Of a stretch of 64,000 nucleotides of DNA, positions 49,807 to 61,344 are shown in pieces. The stretch is taken from NCBI GenBank assembly GCA_014898415.1, contig RCTD01000009.1:1364001-1428000 (forward strand). The letters are read 5' to 3'. A program made the translations under genes and the position numbers. The DNA comes from Stromatinia cepivora (taxonomy: Eukaryota > Ascomycota > Leotiomycetes > Helotiales > Sclerotiniaceae). Position 1 is the stretch's first letter. Each line of letters begins with the position of its first letter. The notes under the pieces were generated by a model, which saw nothing but the letters and a program-made list of their open reading frames with translations, ran no database searches and was not told the DNA's origin.

Positions 49807-51228
49807 GTTTTGGGATGCACTTTTCTTTGGAATTAGATCTTGCTAATGCGGGATACCCTTGCTATCATTCTCTTTTATATCTGTATTTACCAATTATTTC
49901 CGCCCATTTTCGTTGTCTTATCAATTGACTTCACAATATACCCCCTTTTTCGTTCATGCAGCACTCATTATTCTGCTTCGAACCATACAAACATTCATCG
50001 TTAGATATAAACTCGACAATACCCGCATATAAAATTCAATACACTTTCCGCTTATTTTTTTTTTCGAAAGGAAAATGGGTTATTCCCCCTTTAACCGATA
50101 TAGGTTTGGAAATCAAAATAATCTCAAATATCCATAATCATCCAATATACAATGGAAAATAACAAATCACGAAACTGACATGTAATCAACCACTACATTA
50201 CTTATACCACCAGAAAAATAAGAATAACTACGGTTCACCAAACATTATTATTTCATATTCATCACAGAGTTAAATATTCATATCTAGCGTATTTGGAGGT
50301 TCTGATATCATCGTGTTCGGAGATACAGAAGAGATAAGAATTCTTGTTGGTGTTTTTCGCGGAGGGAGGGGTTGTAAACGGTGGTGCTTGAAATGGAATG
50401 GAGTGGGATGGAAGGGGAGATTGTGATGTCCTTCGAGAGAATGGAGAAGATGTAATGTCATAATGTGCTGGGTGGGTGGAAAAGTTGGGGGGTGGTATGA
50501 GAGGGAAGGGGGATGGAAAATGAGAGGAGATATGGAGAGGTATGAGGGAATGGTTAATTGATGGGTTTTGGGAGTGGATTGCAGATGTGGGGTATCGTTT
50601 GTTTCCTGGATGATTTTATGGGACGATTCATCCAAGGGAGATCTTGGAAATTCAAGGTCTTTGAGATATTGTAAGATCAACAAGTTTATAGCTTCATTAG
50701 ATACAAATAAGAATAATAATTTTTATCTTTCGATATTCCAAAAAAGCCGGTGTAGATAGTGGATAAGGTGTGATTCAAACATTTTATTTAGACAACATGG
50801 AATTTATTCAACTCTCATTCCTGGGGATGCATTAGATGAGATCGTATAAAGGGGGGTTATAGTATTTACCCTAGGCCGGCTGCGAGTTCCACGGTGATGG
50901 ATTTATTGATTTGGGAATCGGAACGAGAATGATAGGATAGACTGTGGATTAACACCGGATAACTCGCTCAACGCTCAGCTTGATGATACCTCGCACCCCG
51001 TTCCTATGATTTGAAGTCTTGCATCAATGCCCCGCCCCTACTCCCAATCTGATGAATGTATGCGAAGTAGCCTAGCGCCGTGCCAATATCTTTTCCATTT
51101 TCTTGCTCTTCCGAATATCGACTCCAGCAAGTAACAAAAACACAAAAAGGTCCCCCACAATTTAAACTCATCATACATTATCCTCAATGATCCTCTACTT
51201 CCTTATCATACCCCCCAAGCTCCAAACC
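49807..51228. other. Intergenic region
   Basis: Convergent flank of the STAND-N gene and the repeat-bearing gene. ORFs such as 50270-50683 (minus) are His/Pro/Ser-rich products of C-rich sequence; none is supported. Confidence 0.5.
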
Positions 51229-52411
51229 CTAAACCCCAAACCCCAACGCCCTCTTCAAACCCCCAATCCTCGATCTCCCCTCCCGCACCCTCTCCTCCTT
51301 GCAACTATAACAAACAGATACATCTTCGTGATTCCAGTGATAACATCCTAACTTTATCCAAACCATCAATTAGTAATTTCTCTCATCATCATCTCACAAT
51401 AATGAGACCAAAAAACCCCTAGAGGGAAAGAAAACATACCTTCCCGCCCTCTAAATCCTCCCAACTAGCATTCGGTAAACATTGCCACATTTTCTTATTT
51501 GCGTTCCCGTTCGCATTATCAACATCAAAAGGAGAAGAAGAATTTCGGGTCAAAGAGACAGGAGATATATTGGGAAGCTTGGTAGTGAGGAAATCGAGCA
51601 TTTTAGATATCAAAGGAGTATTTGAGCGCGCATAAGCATCGTCGCTTTCGAAGGAACTCGGTTCGATATCCAGACGCGGTTGGAGGGGAAAAAATCGGGA
51701 CCTAGGGGTTGAGGTTCTGGGGTATTGACTTTCAATATCGTCGACTGTGTAGTCGTTTTGAAAAGTTGGAAGGCAAGGGGTTTGAATGTTGGGGTATTGG
51801 GTTTCTGGATTACTCGTTCTGCGATATCGTTGTGTGAAGGTGTGGTTTACATTACGCTCTGGATGATGCTCTATCGCGAAGCTTCGGGTATTAGAATATT
51901 GATTTTCTAGGTCATTCCCGCCGTGTTCGAAGAGTCGAGGAGTCGGATGTTGAATTTCTGGATCACTAGTTTTCCTGTGTCTTCCGGTAGAAACATAGCT
52001 TAAATCATGTTGCAGATGATGCTCTATCGCGAGGCTTCGGGTATTAGAATATTGATTCTCTAGATCGTTTGCGCGATATTGGAAGTGCCCTTCAGGAACA
52101 AGAACAGGATGTTGATTCTGTGGATTACTGATCCTGCGATGTCTTCCTGCGAAAACGTCACTCAAACCGCGGCTTGAATGCCGCTCAAAGCTCCGGGTGC
52201 TGGAATATTGGTTTTCAAGGTCTCCAAATGCGCATAGCGAGGAGGCATAAGGGTTCTGAATGCTGCCGTTGTGAGTAGATTGTTGATTTTCTACATCATC
52301 GGTTCTGCGGCGGGTATATACGGGGACGTGAAAGTTTTGGATGCTGGAATGTTGACTAATTTGGCTTTCGATATCGTCGTTTGACCAGCGTGAGGGGGGA
52401 TAGAAAAACAT
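51229..52411 (-). CDS. Hypothetical protein with internal repeats and a Cys-containing C-terminus
   Basis: Exon 52411-51440 joins exon 51351-51229 across an 88-nt intron (donor GTATGT, branch TACTAATTG), giving 364 residues. The long exon has degenerate repeats: D(L/I/V)E(N/S)Q(Y/Q/I) recurs at least seven times, with two near copies of ENQYSNTRSxAIEHH, alternating with RHRR/YRRTSNPExQ stretches. The last exon ends the protein with LGCYHWNHEDVSVCYSCKEE followed by a basic tail; Cys/His spacing suggests a small metal site. The open reading frame through exon 1 stops early if the intron is missed. I know no family for it. Confidence 0.65.
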
Positions 52412-52739
52412 CTTGGATCTGAGGAGCGCGATGGAAGTGTTGACGATTATGTTTTTGATAATATGGTGTTGATGTAAATGTTGCTATTTTGGAATAGGTC
52501 AAGAGTTAAGGGTCTGAATAAATCTCGAACTAAAAACTCGTACGGTTTGTATACGGCTATGAAGAGGAAGATGAGGGGTCAACTCCCCGCGGCACACTGC
52601 GGAGGGAATTTGAATAATGTCTAGAATGATTAGATTTATGAGAAGGAAATTCACGCCTGTGACTCGATAAGATGTATGAATATTCAAATCATCTAAGACA
52701 TGAAAAAGCCATGCATTATCCAATGGCAGCCTGACCAAA
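52412..52739. other. Short intergenic region
   Basis: Upstream of the repeat-bearing gene and downstream of the lactonohydrolase gene, both minus. Nothing is seen in it. Confidence 0.6.
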
Positions 52740-54022
52740 CTAGATACCAAGCAATGCGCCTTTTGTCGTCCTTGCCAACTGTAATCTCCAGAACTTCTGC
52801 TCGGCGCATAAGAATATTTCTCCATCCTTTCCAAAACAAAAATTGGCAACACCGCCAGGAACCAAAATTGTGCCAATTAATGTCCCAGCTGAATTCCAGA
52901 CTTCGACGCCATCCCCACAGCCAGAGTATACATTACCGTGAATATCACATTTGATACCATCTGGGAAGCCATCTGCTGCATATGCGAAGACTCTTCGGTT
53001 GATGAGGAAAGGTGCACCTGAGGATGTGTGAACATCGAAAGCATATATAGTAGCAGGACTATGTTTGAATCAGTAAAAGACCCAGAATCAAAAGATTTAA
53101 AAATATATATACCGCGTTAAATCTTTAGTTCCATCTCCATGAATTTGATCTGTATCCGTAATATAAATCACTGACTCATCCACTGAAAAAGCAATTCCAT
53201 TCGGTCTACCAAGCCCATCTGCAACCACCCTAATATCTCCCGTAACAGGATCAAATCTATAGACTTGACAAGGCAGCTTAGGTCTTGGTCGAAAATCTTG
53301 CTCCCACCCATAACATGGATCTGTAAACCAAATACTACCATCTTTAGCTACCAAAACATCATTCACCGAATTGAACGCTCTCCCATGAAAATTAGTCACC
53401 ATAGGTTTCGGAGGTGAAGATCGTGGCATATAATAAATACCACCAGAGCCTACGCTTGCATTTCCTTGAGCACAAAAGAGAATACCATCTTGGTAATTGA
53501 CACCACCATTCGGCATATCAATACCTGGCGGAGGACGCATTTTTGTCCAGTCTGCAGATTTGATACTTCCATCATCATTACGATGAAGTTTGATTCTAGA
53601 TATCAAAATAGTGGGAAAATTTGCGGAGCTAGTAGCTTGGAGAAGATTGGATGTGATGTAGAGTTCATCGTGGTCGGGCAACAAAACACAAGCTTCGTGA
53701 AAGAAAGGATTGTTGGTTGAGCCAGCGGTGGAAAATAGAAGAGAATGCGATGGGGCTTCGCCAATCAGGGAAGCGAATGCAGAGTCATGCTGGAGAAGAG
53801 TGACTTGATCTGAAAGACCATACGTGGTACTGATGGAATTGTGTCAGTGTCACTCTGATGGCGGGGGTGAATAATCAAGACTAACGTGCCTTTCCCACTG
53901 CTTGCCTTTAACCGGTCAACAACCTGAGTTGTCGTTAGTGAATAGTAAGGAAGAATATTAGAAAACAATACCTCTATTTTAGTAGGCACACTCGATATAT
54001 CGGAATTGGTCACTGCTGCCAT
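52740..54022 (-). CDS. SMP-30/gluconolactonase family protein (lactonohydrolase-like)
   Basis: Four exons (54022-53972, 53924-53887, 53829-53113, 53058-52740) give 374 residues. It shows the six-bladed propeller signature of SMP-30/lactonohydrolases: HDELYITSNLL, a metal-ligand Asn in FNSVNDVLVA, WFTDPCYGWEQ, RPNGIAFS, YITDTDQIHG, and DGIKCDIHGNVYSGCGDGVEVW. The family hydrolyses sugar or aldonate lactones with a divalent metal. There is no signal peptide, so it is probably cytosolic. The first intron is 48 nt and frame-preserving, so retention would add 16 residues. Substrate is unknown. Confidence 0.88.
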
Positions 54023-54052
54023 TTTTGCCGCTTCAAAGCTTCAAAATTAATC

Positions 54053-54256
54053 TTAAGCTGGAAGCTTGGAAGCTGTCGACGCGGGGATATTTAGCCTTCG
54101 TATCAGAGCTTGTTTTGCTTGCTCCTTTTCGATGGATTGAATGAGGTCTAGAAACGGTGATTGATGGAAAGGTGGGGTGTCACGTGTGTAACCTTGGAGG
54201 GGTATGAATCGGTGTTTATCCGAGACATCGTAGAAAGCCATCCCAGTGTTTAACAT
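54053..54256 (-). CDS. Small ORF just upstream of the lactonohydrolase
   Basis: A 67-codon ORF ends 30 bp before the lactonohydrolase ATG on the same strand. Its residues are well mixed (FYDVSDKHRFIPLQGYTRD..., then an amphipathic helix-like end), more protein-like than nearby chance ORFs. It could be an upstream ORF in the leader, an unrelated small gene, or a relic. No family is recognised. Confidence 0.3.
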   Translation of the reverse strand: MLNTGMAFYDVSDKHRFIPLQGYTRDTPPFHQSPFLDLIQSIEKEQAKQALIRRLNIPASTASKLPA

Positions 54257-57200
54257 ATACAGAAGTTTTGTTGCATATTTGATCTATATCTAGACTGTAT
54301 GGGGTTTGTAAAGGAGGTTATGAGGGAGGTTGCGCTGGAGAATAGGGACAAACAATTAAATTTCAGAGATTGGAGTTAATTCAACATTTATAAATCTTCT
54401 AGGAATGGTCTCAAATGCATTGGATCCGGCCGTATATGCAATCAACCCTAAACAAATTTCCTCGAGCATATTGGCCTATTTGAAAGTCTAACTTCAAAAT
54501 CAAGGTTAGTTAAATATATAAGCTTGGAGAACAAAAAGAGCTCGAGTGGGAAATATACACACATCATCCGGAAGAATATTCTTCTGATACATCGCTCTTC
54601 TCAAGTTATCTTTTCACTTATTTGCTGTATACTATCATTTTGCCCAACAATTCTAATTTAACTTCACAACCCTCATAAGCAGCGCTGCTCTCGACGTGGT
54701 TACCTAAATCGCCCCGCCATCTCCGCCGCTACACTTTTCCCAGTCCCTGTACTACTTGCAACTATCGATTCCCCAATACCAAGAGGCGTTGCCTTCGTGC
54801 CAATTCCTACTCCTGTTGGAGTAGTCTGTATAGCATTAGCAGTGGTTCAGATAGTTTTGAGACTATATTCTTGGCAGGCTCGCTTGTAACAGCTAAATCT
54901 TCAGTGATAATGATATGAGGACGAAGAGAGTAGCAGTGGTACAGAGTGGTGAAACAGTTAAATGGTGAGAACTATATGAGATGAGAGTTGGGAAGGATTA
55001 AGCAGTGGACTTGGCTCTCCGAATCTATGTCACAACCACAACCACTAGCACTATCGTCAATCCAATCAATGCATCTATTTCATCGCCTGTTATTTCATAT
55101 ATTTCTCCCACACCCTCATTTGTTAACACTAAGAATTATTTCAGACACTCTGGGAAGACAATAGGGTGGTTGCAAAGTATTGTACTCAAACCAATTGATT
55201 GGTTTTCAAACAGTTCATGACAGTTGATCGCGTCAACTTCGAAGCATGCAAATAAATACATACAAAAGCCAATTATTTGACTCATATCACACAGGATGAT
55301 AGTAAAGATATAATAACGATAGTAACATGCAAATGAGAACCTGCAATGGCAAAAATTTGAGATAAGATATGAGACAAATTTGGAAGGAGAGTAGAGGTTA
55401 AACTAAATAATCAGTAAAAGGAATATAGTTTCCGGGAAGGGGTGGTAAAATGAAATGCTGTAAGAGCAACTGAATTACAAACCCTTATGAAAATACTTCG
55501 CATATTCTGATATCTCTTACCTTAAGAAATCACAGCACTTTCGAAGTTTATATAAGCACCATAGCAGAGATAATAGATTACTCGTTTGTATAAACTAGGT
55601 GAATAGAATATACTACGCCTCCTAATCGACCCAGCTTCTCAATTCTACCACGAGCACAAGTACAAGCACCAACGCCAATTCACCAACCCATTAGCATATT
55701 CTAGTCTTCTCCTCTTCCTCCTTATAAGACCCTCTGATATCCCAAATCAAGAACCCTGAACTTTCAATACCAAGTTCGAATTATTGCCAACATGTGGGTA
55801 CTGCGGTCAAGAAATCGAACAATTAGATAATTCCAAGTTCTGTATCTGAGATTCGTTGTTTGGGTTTCTGTGTGTAGTGTAATACCTACCTAGATACTCA
55901 GCGATTATATAACTACTAAGCCTATGCTCTGAGATAATAGTCTAAATGAACGACAACAATAGCGAAGCTGGTCAATTAATGGGTAGGGGATATCGAGACG
56001 ATAATTAATTAGGGTGAGATGAGATAAGATGAAGATCCAAGAGATATTTACACTAGACAACAATCCCACTGACTAGAAGTCAATCATGGCGTATCATCAT
56101 GAAGTTTCCGTATACGACTTCTTTTAAAGTTTCTCACTTGGAAAAGCAATGTTAGTCTAGCATCTTATATACCTTCCTCCTACCATATCAAGTAGATATT
56201 CTCCTTCCCCCCCACACACAGGACCCACCTCAAACCTATCAAAAGCAAACGACCCCATTCCATCATCCCTATCCATTCAAAAGTATCTACCTATAAACTA
56301 CAAATATGCCTACTACTCTACCTTCTCGAAAAGGCATCATATCCCGTGAGATTGCAACAAAATCATAGCCCTGACAGAAACCTTTCAACCTCCTGAACTG
56401 GTCAGGTTTTCTCGTTTACAAGAATTTATTTTCAATTTCTACGAGTATGTTAGCGGGACTAGAGAGAGAAATTCGGCATTAAACAATTCTGGAAGTAATA
56501 GTGATTGATTTTGACAACGATGAGATGAAATGTGATGAGATGCTACGAAGTTAAGAGGATAACGACGAGAAGATGTTTTGATAGTGCGGATAGTATGGAT
56601 TGTAGAATGACGATGATGATGATGGGAGTGGTTAAGGGGTTGGTGGTTAAACAATAGATTGCATTAATTAGAAAATAGAATTTCACCAAAGAAAAAAGCC
56701 AATCATCTCACAGGCTTACAGCTTCTAACGTTGGAGACTATCAAATAAACCTGTAGTCCGAACTATTCTATTTTATAACGTGAATACAAGAGTAATAATA
56801 GAAGTCCAACAACAATAACAATAAGTACAAAAATAAAAATAAACGACAACAAAACCGAAAATTAAAAACCTAATTCCAGTATAAGCAAGTAACTTTCCAA
56901 GGTATAGTTAAGCTGTTGTTACCTCGGAATTGCTAGGTCCATTTGTGACGATATATCTTTATTTCTGCTCTTATGATTTTGAGAGAATTCGAAAGTTGTT
57001 CCAGAGCTTTATACTTCACCAACTCTACTATTCACCCAAATTTTTACTATACGCTGCCTTCCCAAGATTTTTACTCATACATACAAAGCTCCTCGCTACA
57101 GTTGGCCGCGCAAAGATTCAACGCTCGCATTGCTCATTACCCATTACTCGTCCTCAACAAACAATTTCCTATAAATACCCCCCGTTTCCCAACTATAGAT

Positions 57201-57717
57201 AATCAGTATACCATACACACTATTCTCAGAGGAACTTATGCGCCTGCACTAGCTTCGTAACTCGGTAATAGAAGCAAGCAGTAGTTCCATTTTTTCAAAA
57301 TGAGTTTCTATCGAGTAAGTAGTCAAGTTGGGAAGATGGGTAGGTAGGTACTGAAGGATATTTGCTTATAAACACAAGATGATAGTAGGATCTGAATATC
57401 TAATAATGACAGTGATAGAAAAGAGTGATAGGAAGATAGGATGGATAGTGGGTACGCATGGGAATTGGAGACAATGATGAAGAAATGGAGGATTTGGGAA
57501 GAAGTTTAAAGAGAAGAGGAATGGTACTGCTGGAGGACAGAACTGTCTGTAGGAGAGTCGACAGTAACTCGTGACATGGTTTTTGTATCATGTGTAGGGT
57601 TTGCGTGCCAGTTTTGTTATGTTTACGATTTCAAGAAAATGATTCAATGCATGTATTATAACCCACAACCCAATAAAAATCTCGTAATTAACCATCCTTC
57701 ACTAAGCTAGACCAACC
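54257..57717. other. 3.5-kb region without supported genes
   Basis: Only short ORFs without family-like features (for example 55005-55220 plus, 56439-56654 minus, 56930-57260 plus). No obvious transposon ends or long repeats were seen. Confidence 0.5.
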
Positions 57718-59719
57718 TCAACAACCCCCACTACTCCCGACACTCCCAACCCACGCAGCCCTTATCACCTTCGTTCCTCCACTCCCACACTCCGGAATTA
57801 TGACTGTCCTATTCCTACTCTCATAAATCGGAGCTTGACCACAATTTTGTTCTCTAACAAAAACATAACTAACCGTTTCGCCCGCTGTCAACTTCGTGTC
57901 CACATACCACAGTGGGTACTCCGTCGTGTACATCCCCGCATTCATCGGTAACGCACTATTCAAATCCCATTCCCCAAGATCCGTAGTATTACCAATAACA
58001 TATATATTTTCGCCATAATATGTTGTAGCATTGACGTAGAACTGGACTGCGTATTTACATGTTGCTGTTACGTTTGGAGCACCAGCTGCAAGGGCTGGGA
58101 TGTATACACCTTCGCTTGATGAAGGTGCGCAGTTTGGTGGCGGGACTGATGATGCTGAACTTCCCCAACTGGCGGGATATTGACCGGAACGCCTTTGAGC
58201 CATTGTGACGAATGCTGCGTAACTCCATGTTAGGTCATTTGCGGAGATGGGGGTTCCAGTATTGCGATCGAATTGTTCAGCTAAAGATCCATTTCTGGGT
58301 GTATATTTTTGGGCGACTGTGACGAAAGAGTCGGCATATGTTGTAACAGCGTTTAGGATTTTGGTAAATTCGTTGTCCTTGTTGGTATAGCCTTTAAGCT
58401 TGATGGCTGGATAGAGATCGCGGAAGAAGTTGATGGATATCGAGTCAACGGTAAGGGTTTTGTGATTTTTCCATTGTGCAACAGCATCATAAAGAAATTC
58501 TGCGGCAGCAGTGGTGATTAAATACCTAAAAAGTTAGCTATCAATGGATAGATCGGACTGGTGGAAGGACGTACCATGGATTTCCTCCTTGATAAACATC
58601 TTCAGCGTATCTTCCGACGGCAATACCTGAATTATTCTTAATACCAGCATTGATACCATAAATCCCCCGAAAGCTATTCACAACAGCCCTAAAGTTTGAC
58701 AACGCTTTGCTACTACAAGGTTGTAAATTTGGACTATCGCAAGACCCATCAACATCAAAGACAGATATTGACCCAAGGATAGAATTTGCATCTAATCCAG
58801 TCCTTCCATTATCCACATTAATATTCGAAATGATATATTCACCATTCCAAAAACTTTGAGAGAGAAAGCAAAGAACTTCCGGTGCATTAAGACATCCTGT
58901 ACATACAACTCCGAGTTTATCAGCCAAAGTTTGACCTTCAATAAAAGCACGATGTTGATTCTGTAAGGTAAAGAAGCTTGATCCAAGAACTTCTTCCCAT
59001 AGGTCATATCCAGTTTGGTTCCAATATTGGCCAATATATGATAAATCATTCGAAATAATAGGCCATATGACTAGCTTTGCTCTTTGAAATTGATTATGAT
59101 TTATCAACCAATTACTATAAGCCATTAAAGCAATAGCACGAAGAGCTGGGCCATCACGTTGAGGTCTACCCCATGCTAAGGAAAGTCAGCGGTTGCCAAC
59201 ATCTCCTCTTGAAGGTTTACACACCACCATTGAATTGGGTACCATCAACCTTATACTTTGGTTCACCGAGACCAAGACCGTCATAAAGAAGAGTACCAGA
59301 AGGATTCGTAACAGTTTGGAGGATAGCCTGAGCCTTAACATATTTCTCAATCTGAGGTTGAAGTGCACTATTGCCAAAAATAAATTCATCAACAATCATC
59401 TTTAACGTCAATGCGGAGTCTCGTGTCCAAGTATAAAAATCTGGAATTCATTAGCATAAATTGTCTTGGGAAACCGAGAATAGTTGCTCTTACAATCCGG
59501 ATTGGCTTTAGATGGACTTGCAACGACATAGTTGCCTGCTCCTGACACTTTTGATCCATCTGGTCCAATATTATTGAGAACGCCTTGCAATGCAATTTTT
59601 CTCTCGGAAGCAATGAATGAATTGAGATTATTGTAGCTTGCATCCGAATCTCTTGGTGAAATCGCAATTGCTTGAGAATATAGCAGGGATAAGACTGCGG
59701 TGGTTGAATAAAACAGCAT
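57718..59719 (-). CDS. Secreted glucoamylase, GH15 with CBM20
   Basis: Four exons (59719-59494, 59440-59225, 59175-58575, 58525-57718) give 616 residues. It releases glucose from starch ends. A signal peptide (MLFYSTTAVLSLLYSQAIA) is followed by the GH15 domain: NPDYFYTWTRDS (formed by the first splice), FNGAWGRPQRDGPALR (second splice), the acid Glu in DLWEEVLGSSFFT, and the base Glu in NGSLAEQFD, as in Aspergillus enzymes. A short Ser/Pro linker leads to a CBM20 starch-binding domain in the last 105 residues (VYVIGN-like ENIYVIGNTTDLGEWD). Restoring both family motifs confirms the exon joins. Miniature inverted-repeat elements lie in its upstream region. Confidence 0.95.
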
Positions 59720-59845
59720 GATGAGGGTACTGACAATAGTTTACCTCAAGTCAAAAGGAGAAGAAAAGAAACAAATGTGGTACAATTAAGAAAACATGCA
59801 GCAATATAAACACTTACTAGTACCTACCTACTTCTTGCACATGTA

Positions 59846-60267
59846 CGGAGGTTGATGGGGTAAGTATTGTAAGACATATCAAAAAATGATCGTGTTTGAT
59901 TCCATAGACAGGGGTTCTGATCAATAATATTATTATATTGATTGAAAATTTGTATAATGAAATCTAAGTGATTAAAGTATTATAAATTCTTAATTATTTA
60001 TTTAAAATTATTCAAAATCATTCAAAATCTTTAATTTTTTATTCAAAAATCTATTCTAAAGTTATTAACAAAGATTATACAAATTTTAAAAACTTCAAAA
60101 TCATCAAATTGTTGAGATTTTATTGAAATCTTTGAAATACAATCAAAATTTTCAAAATTCGAAATTTAAAAGGAGAATAATTCAATATCTATTCAAATTG
60201 TTTAAAACAGTATCAAAAGAAAATATAGGTAAAAAATGTCTTACAATACTTACCCCATCAACCTCCG
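59846..60267. mobile_element. Tc1/mariner-like MITE with perfect 32-bp inverted repeats
   Basis: 59846-59877 (starts CGGAGGTTGATGGGGTAAGT) is a perfect inverted repeat of 60236-60267. TA dinucleotides flank both ends (59844-59845 and 60268-60269), as a TA target duplication. The 358-bp interior is AT-rich with repeated ATTCAAAAT-like motifs and no ORF, so the element is non-autonomous. Confidence 0.85.
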
Positions 60268-60660
60268 TATCTTTTATCCCATGTCACAACCTTGAAGATT
60301 GGTCAAACTATTCTCCACCGGATGGAAAGAATAACATGACGGCCCGATTATCTTTGCGGGGTTACAAGCGGGGAAGGTGCATGAAGTTTTAAATATCGGG
60401 TTTTTGGTAGTATCGTACCACCGCCATTTACATAACATTATTGCGGCATGATAGGCAACGAAGAAGTATAACGGTACAGTGATATCGTGGCATTTGTTGT
60501 CAATACCAAGGCTAAGTTGAGGAGCTGAATCTTCGAAATCATGGTAAATTGGCTTTCTTGGATATCTTGATAAGGTTTGCCCAGACCGAAAGTATAATGA
60601 AGAGAAAATGAGAGTAATCGCAGGCCTACGAGGACCCCCCACTTTGCCCCGCTCCTTAGG

Positions 60661-60940
60661 CCCCTTTAATTGCTCGCTCCCTTTAATTAGTCATCATAAT
60701 TTTATAAAATATTTTCATAATTTAATAAAAATATCATTTGAATATCATCTGAATATCATATAACTTTCAAATGGGATTTTGAAAATGATTATAATTTGAA
60801 ATCGAATGTCGAATTATAATATAGTTTGTGTTTTGAATTCTAATGGTAATATATAAGAATTTGATTTCTTTGAAAATTTATCAGTTATACAGAGTATAAA
60901 ATTATAACGACTAATTAAAGGGAACAATTAATTAAAGGGG
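60661..60940. mobile_element. 280-bp MITE with 46-bp inverted repeats
   Basis: 60661-60706 and the reverse complement of 60895-60940 match at 40 of 46 positions. Ends begin CCCCTTTAATT. A TTAAAGGG motif occurs twice within each end. The interior is AT-rich and non-coding. No clear target duplication was seen, so the superfamily is undetermined. Confidence 0.75.
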
Positions 60941-61338
60941 TCTGCTACCTTTGAAAATGATCGGATATCGGACATCGGACGTCGGAGATTAGGAAGACTT
61001 CTTCATCTAATCACGTGATTGACTTGTTCATCGAATCAGGGCCGAAGAACTTTCTTCAAACATGTCAAATCAATATAGTACGCGTGGGTACTACCCACAG
61101 AGCCTGAGACTTTGTATACTTTGTATACTTTGTATATTAGATATAGGTATAGTATGGATGAACAGCTAGTTGGGGGGAGAAGGCGTGGCGGGGGTGAGGC
61201 AGAGAAGGACAAATTTTCTACCCATTGATCTTAATTTCTTATTCGCGATTTGAACTACGTACATGTCCAACTTTACAAAAACATTCCCCTTTGTTTTCAG
61301 GAAGACCGGAGTGTCTATTCATTCATTCATTCATTCAT
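60941..61338. other. Intergenic region
   Basis: Between the 280-bp element and the NRPS-like 3' end. Includes about three ACTTTGTAT units (61108-61136) and the tetranucleotide repeat at its right edge. Confidence 0.6.
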
Positions 61339-61344
61339 TCATTC
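61317..61344. repeat. ATTC tetranucleotide repeat spanning a stop codon
   Basis: Seven ATTC units overlap the stop codon (61339-61341, minus) of the NRPS-like gene. Confidence 0.95.

Noticed and set aside
50270..50683. 137-codon minus ORF rich in His/Pro/Leu
   Set aside because: Composition follows the local C-rich strand; no support for coding.
51219..51246. Telomere-like CCCTAAACCCCAAACCCC sequence
   Set aside because: Only about four imperfect units, and it overlaps the last codons of a spliced gene; not a telomere or clear interstitial array.
60274..60642. 122-codon minus ORF between the two MITEs
   Set aside because: No family features; lies in a region of inserted elements and is likely chance.
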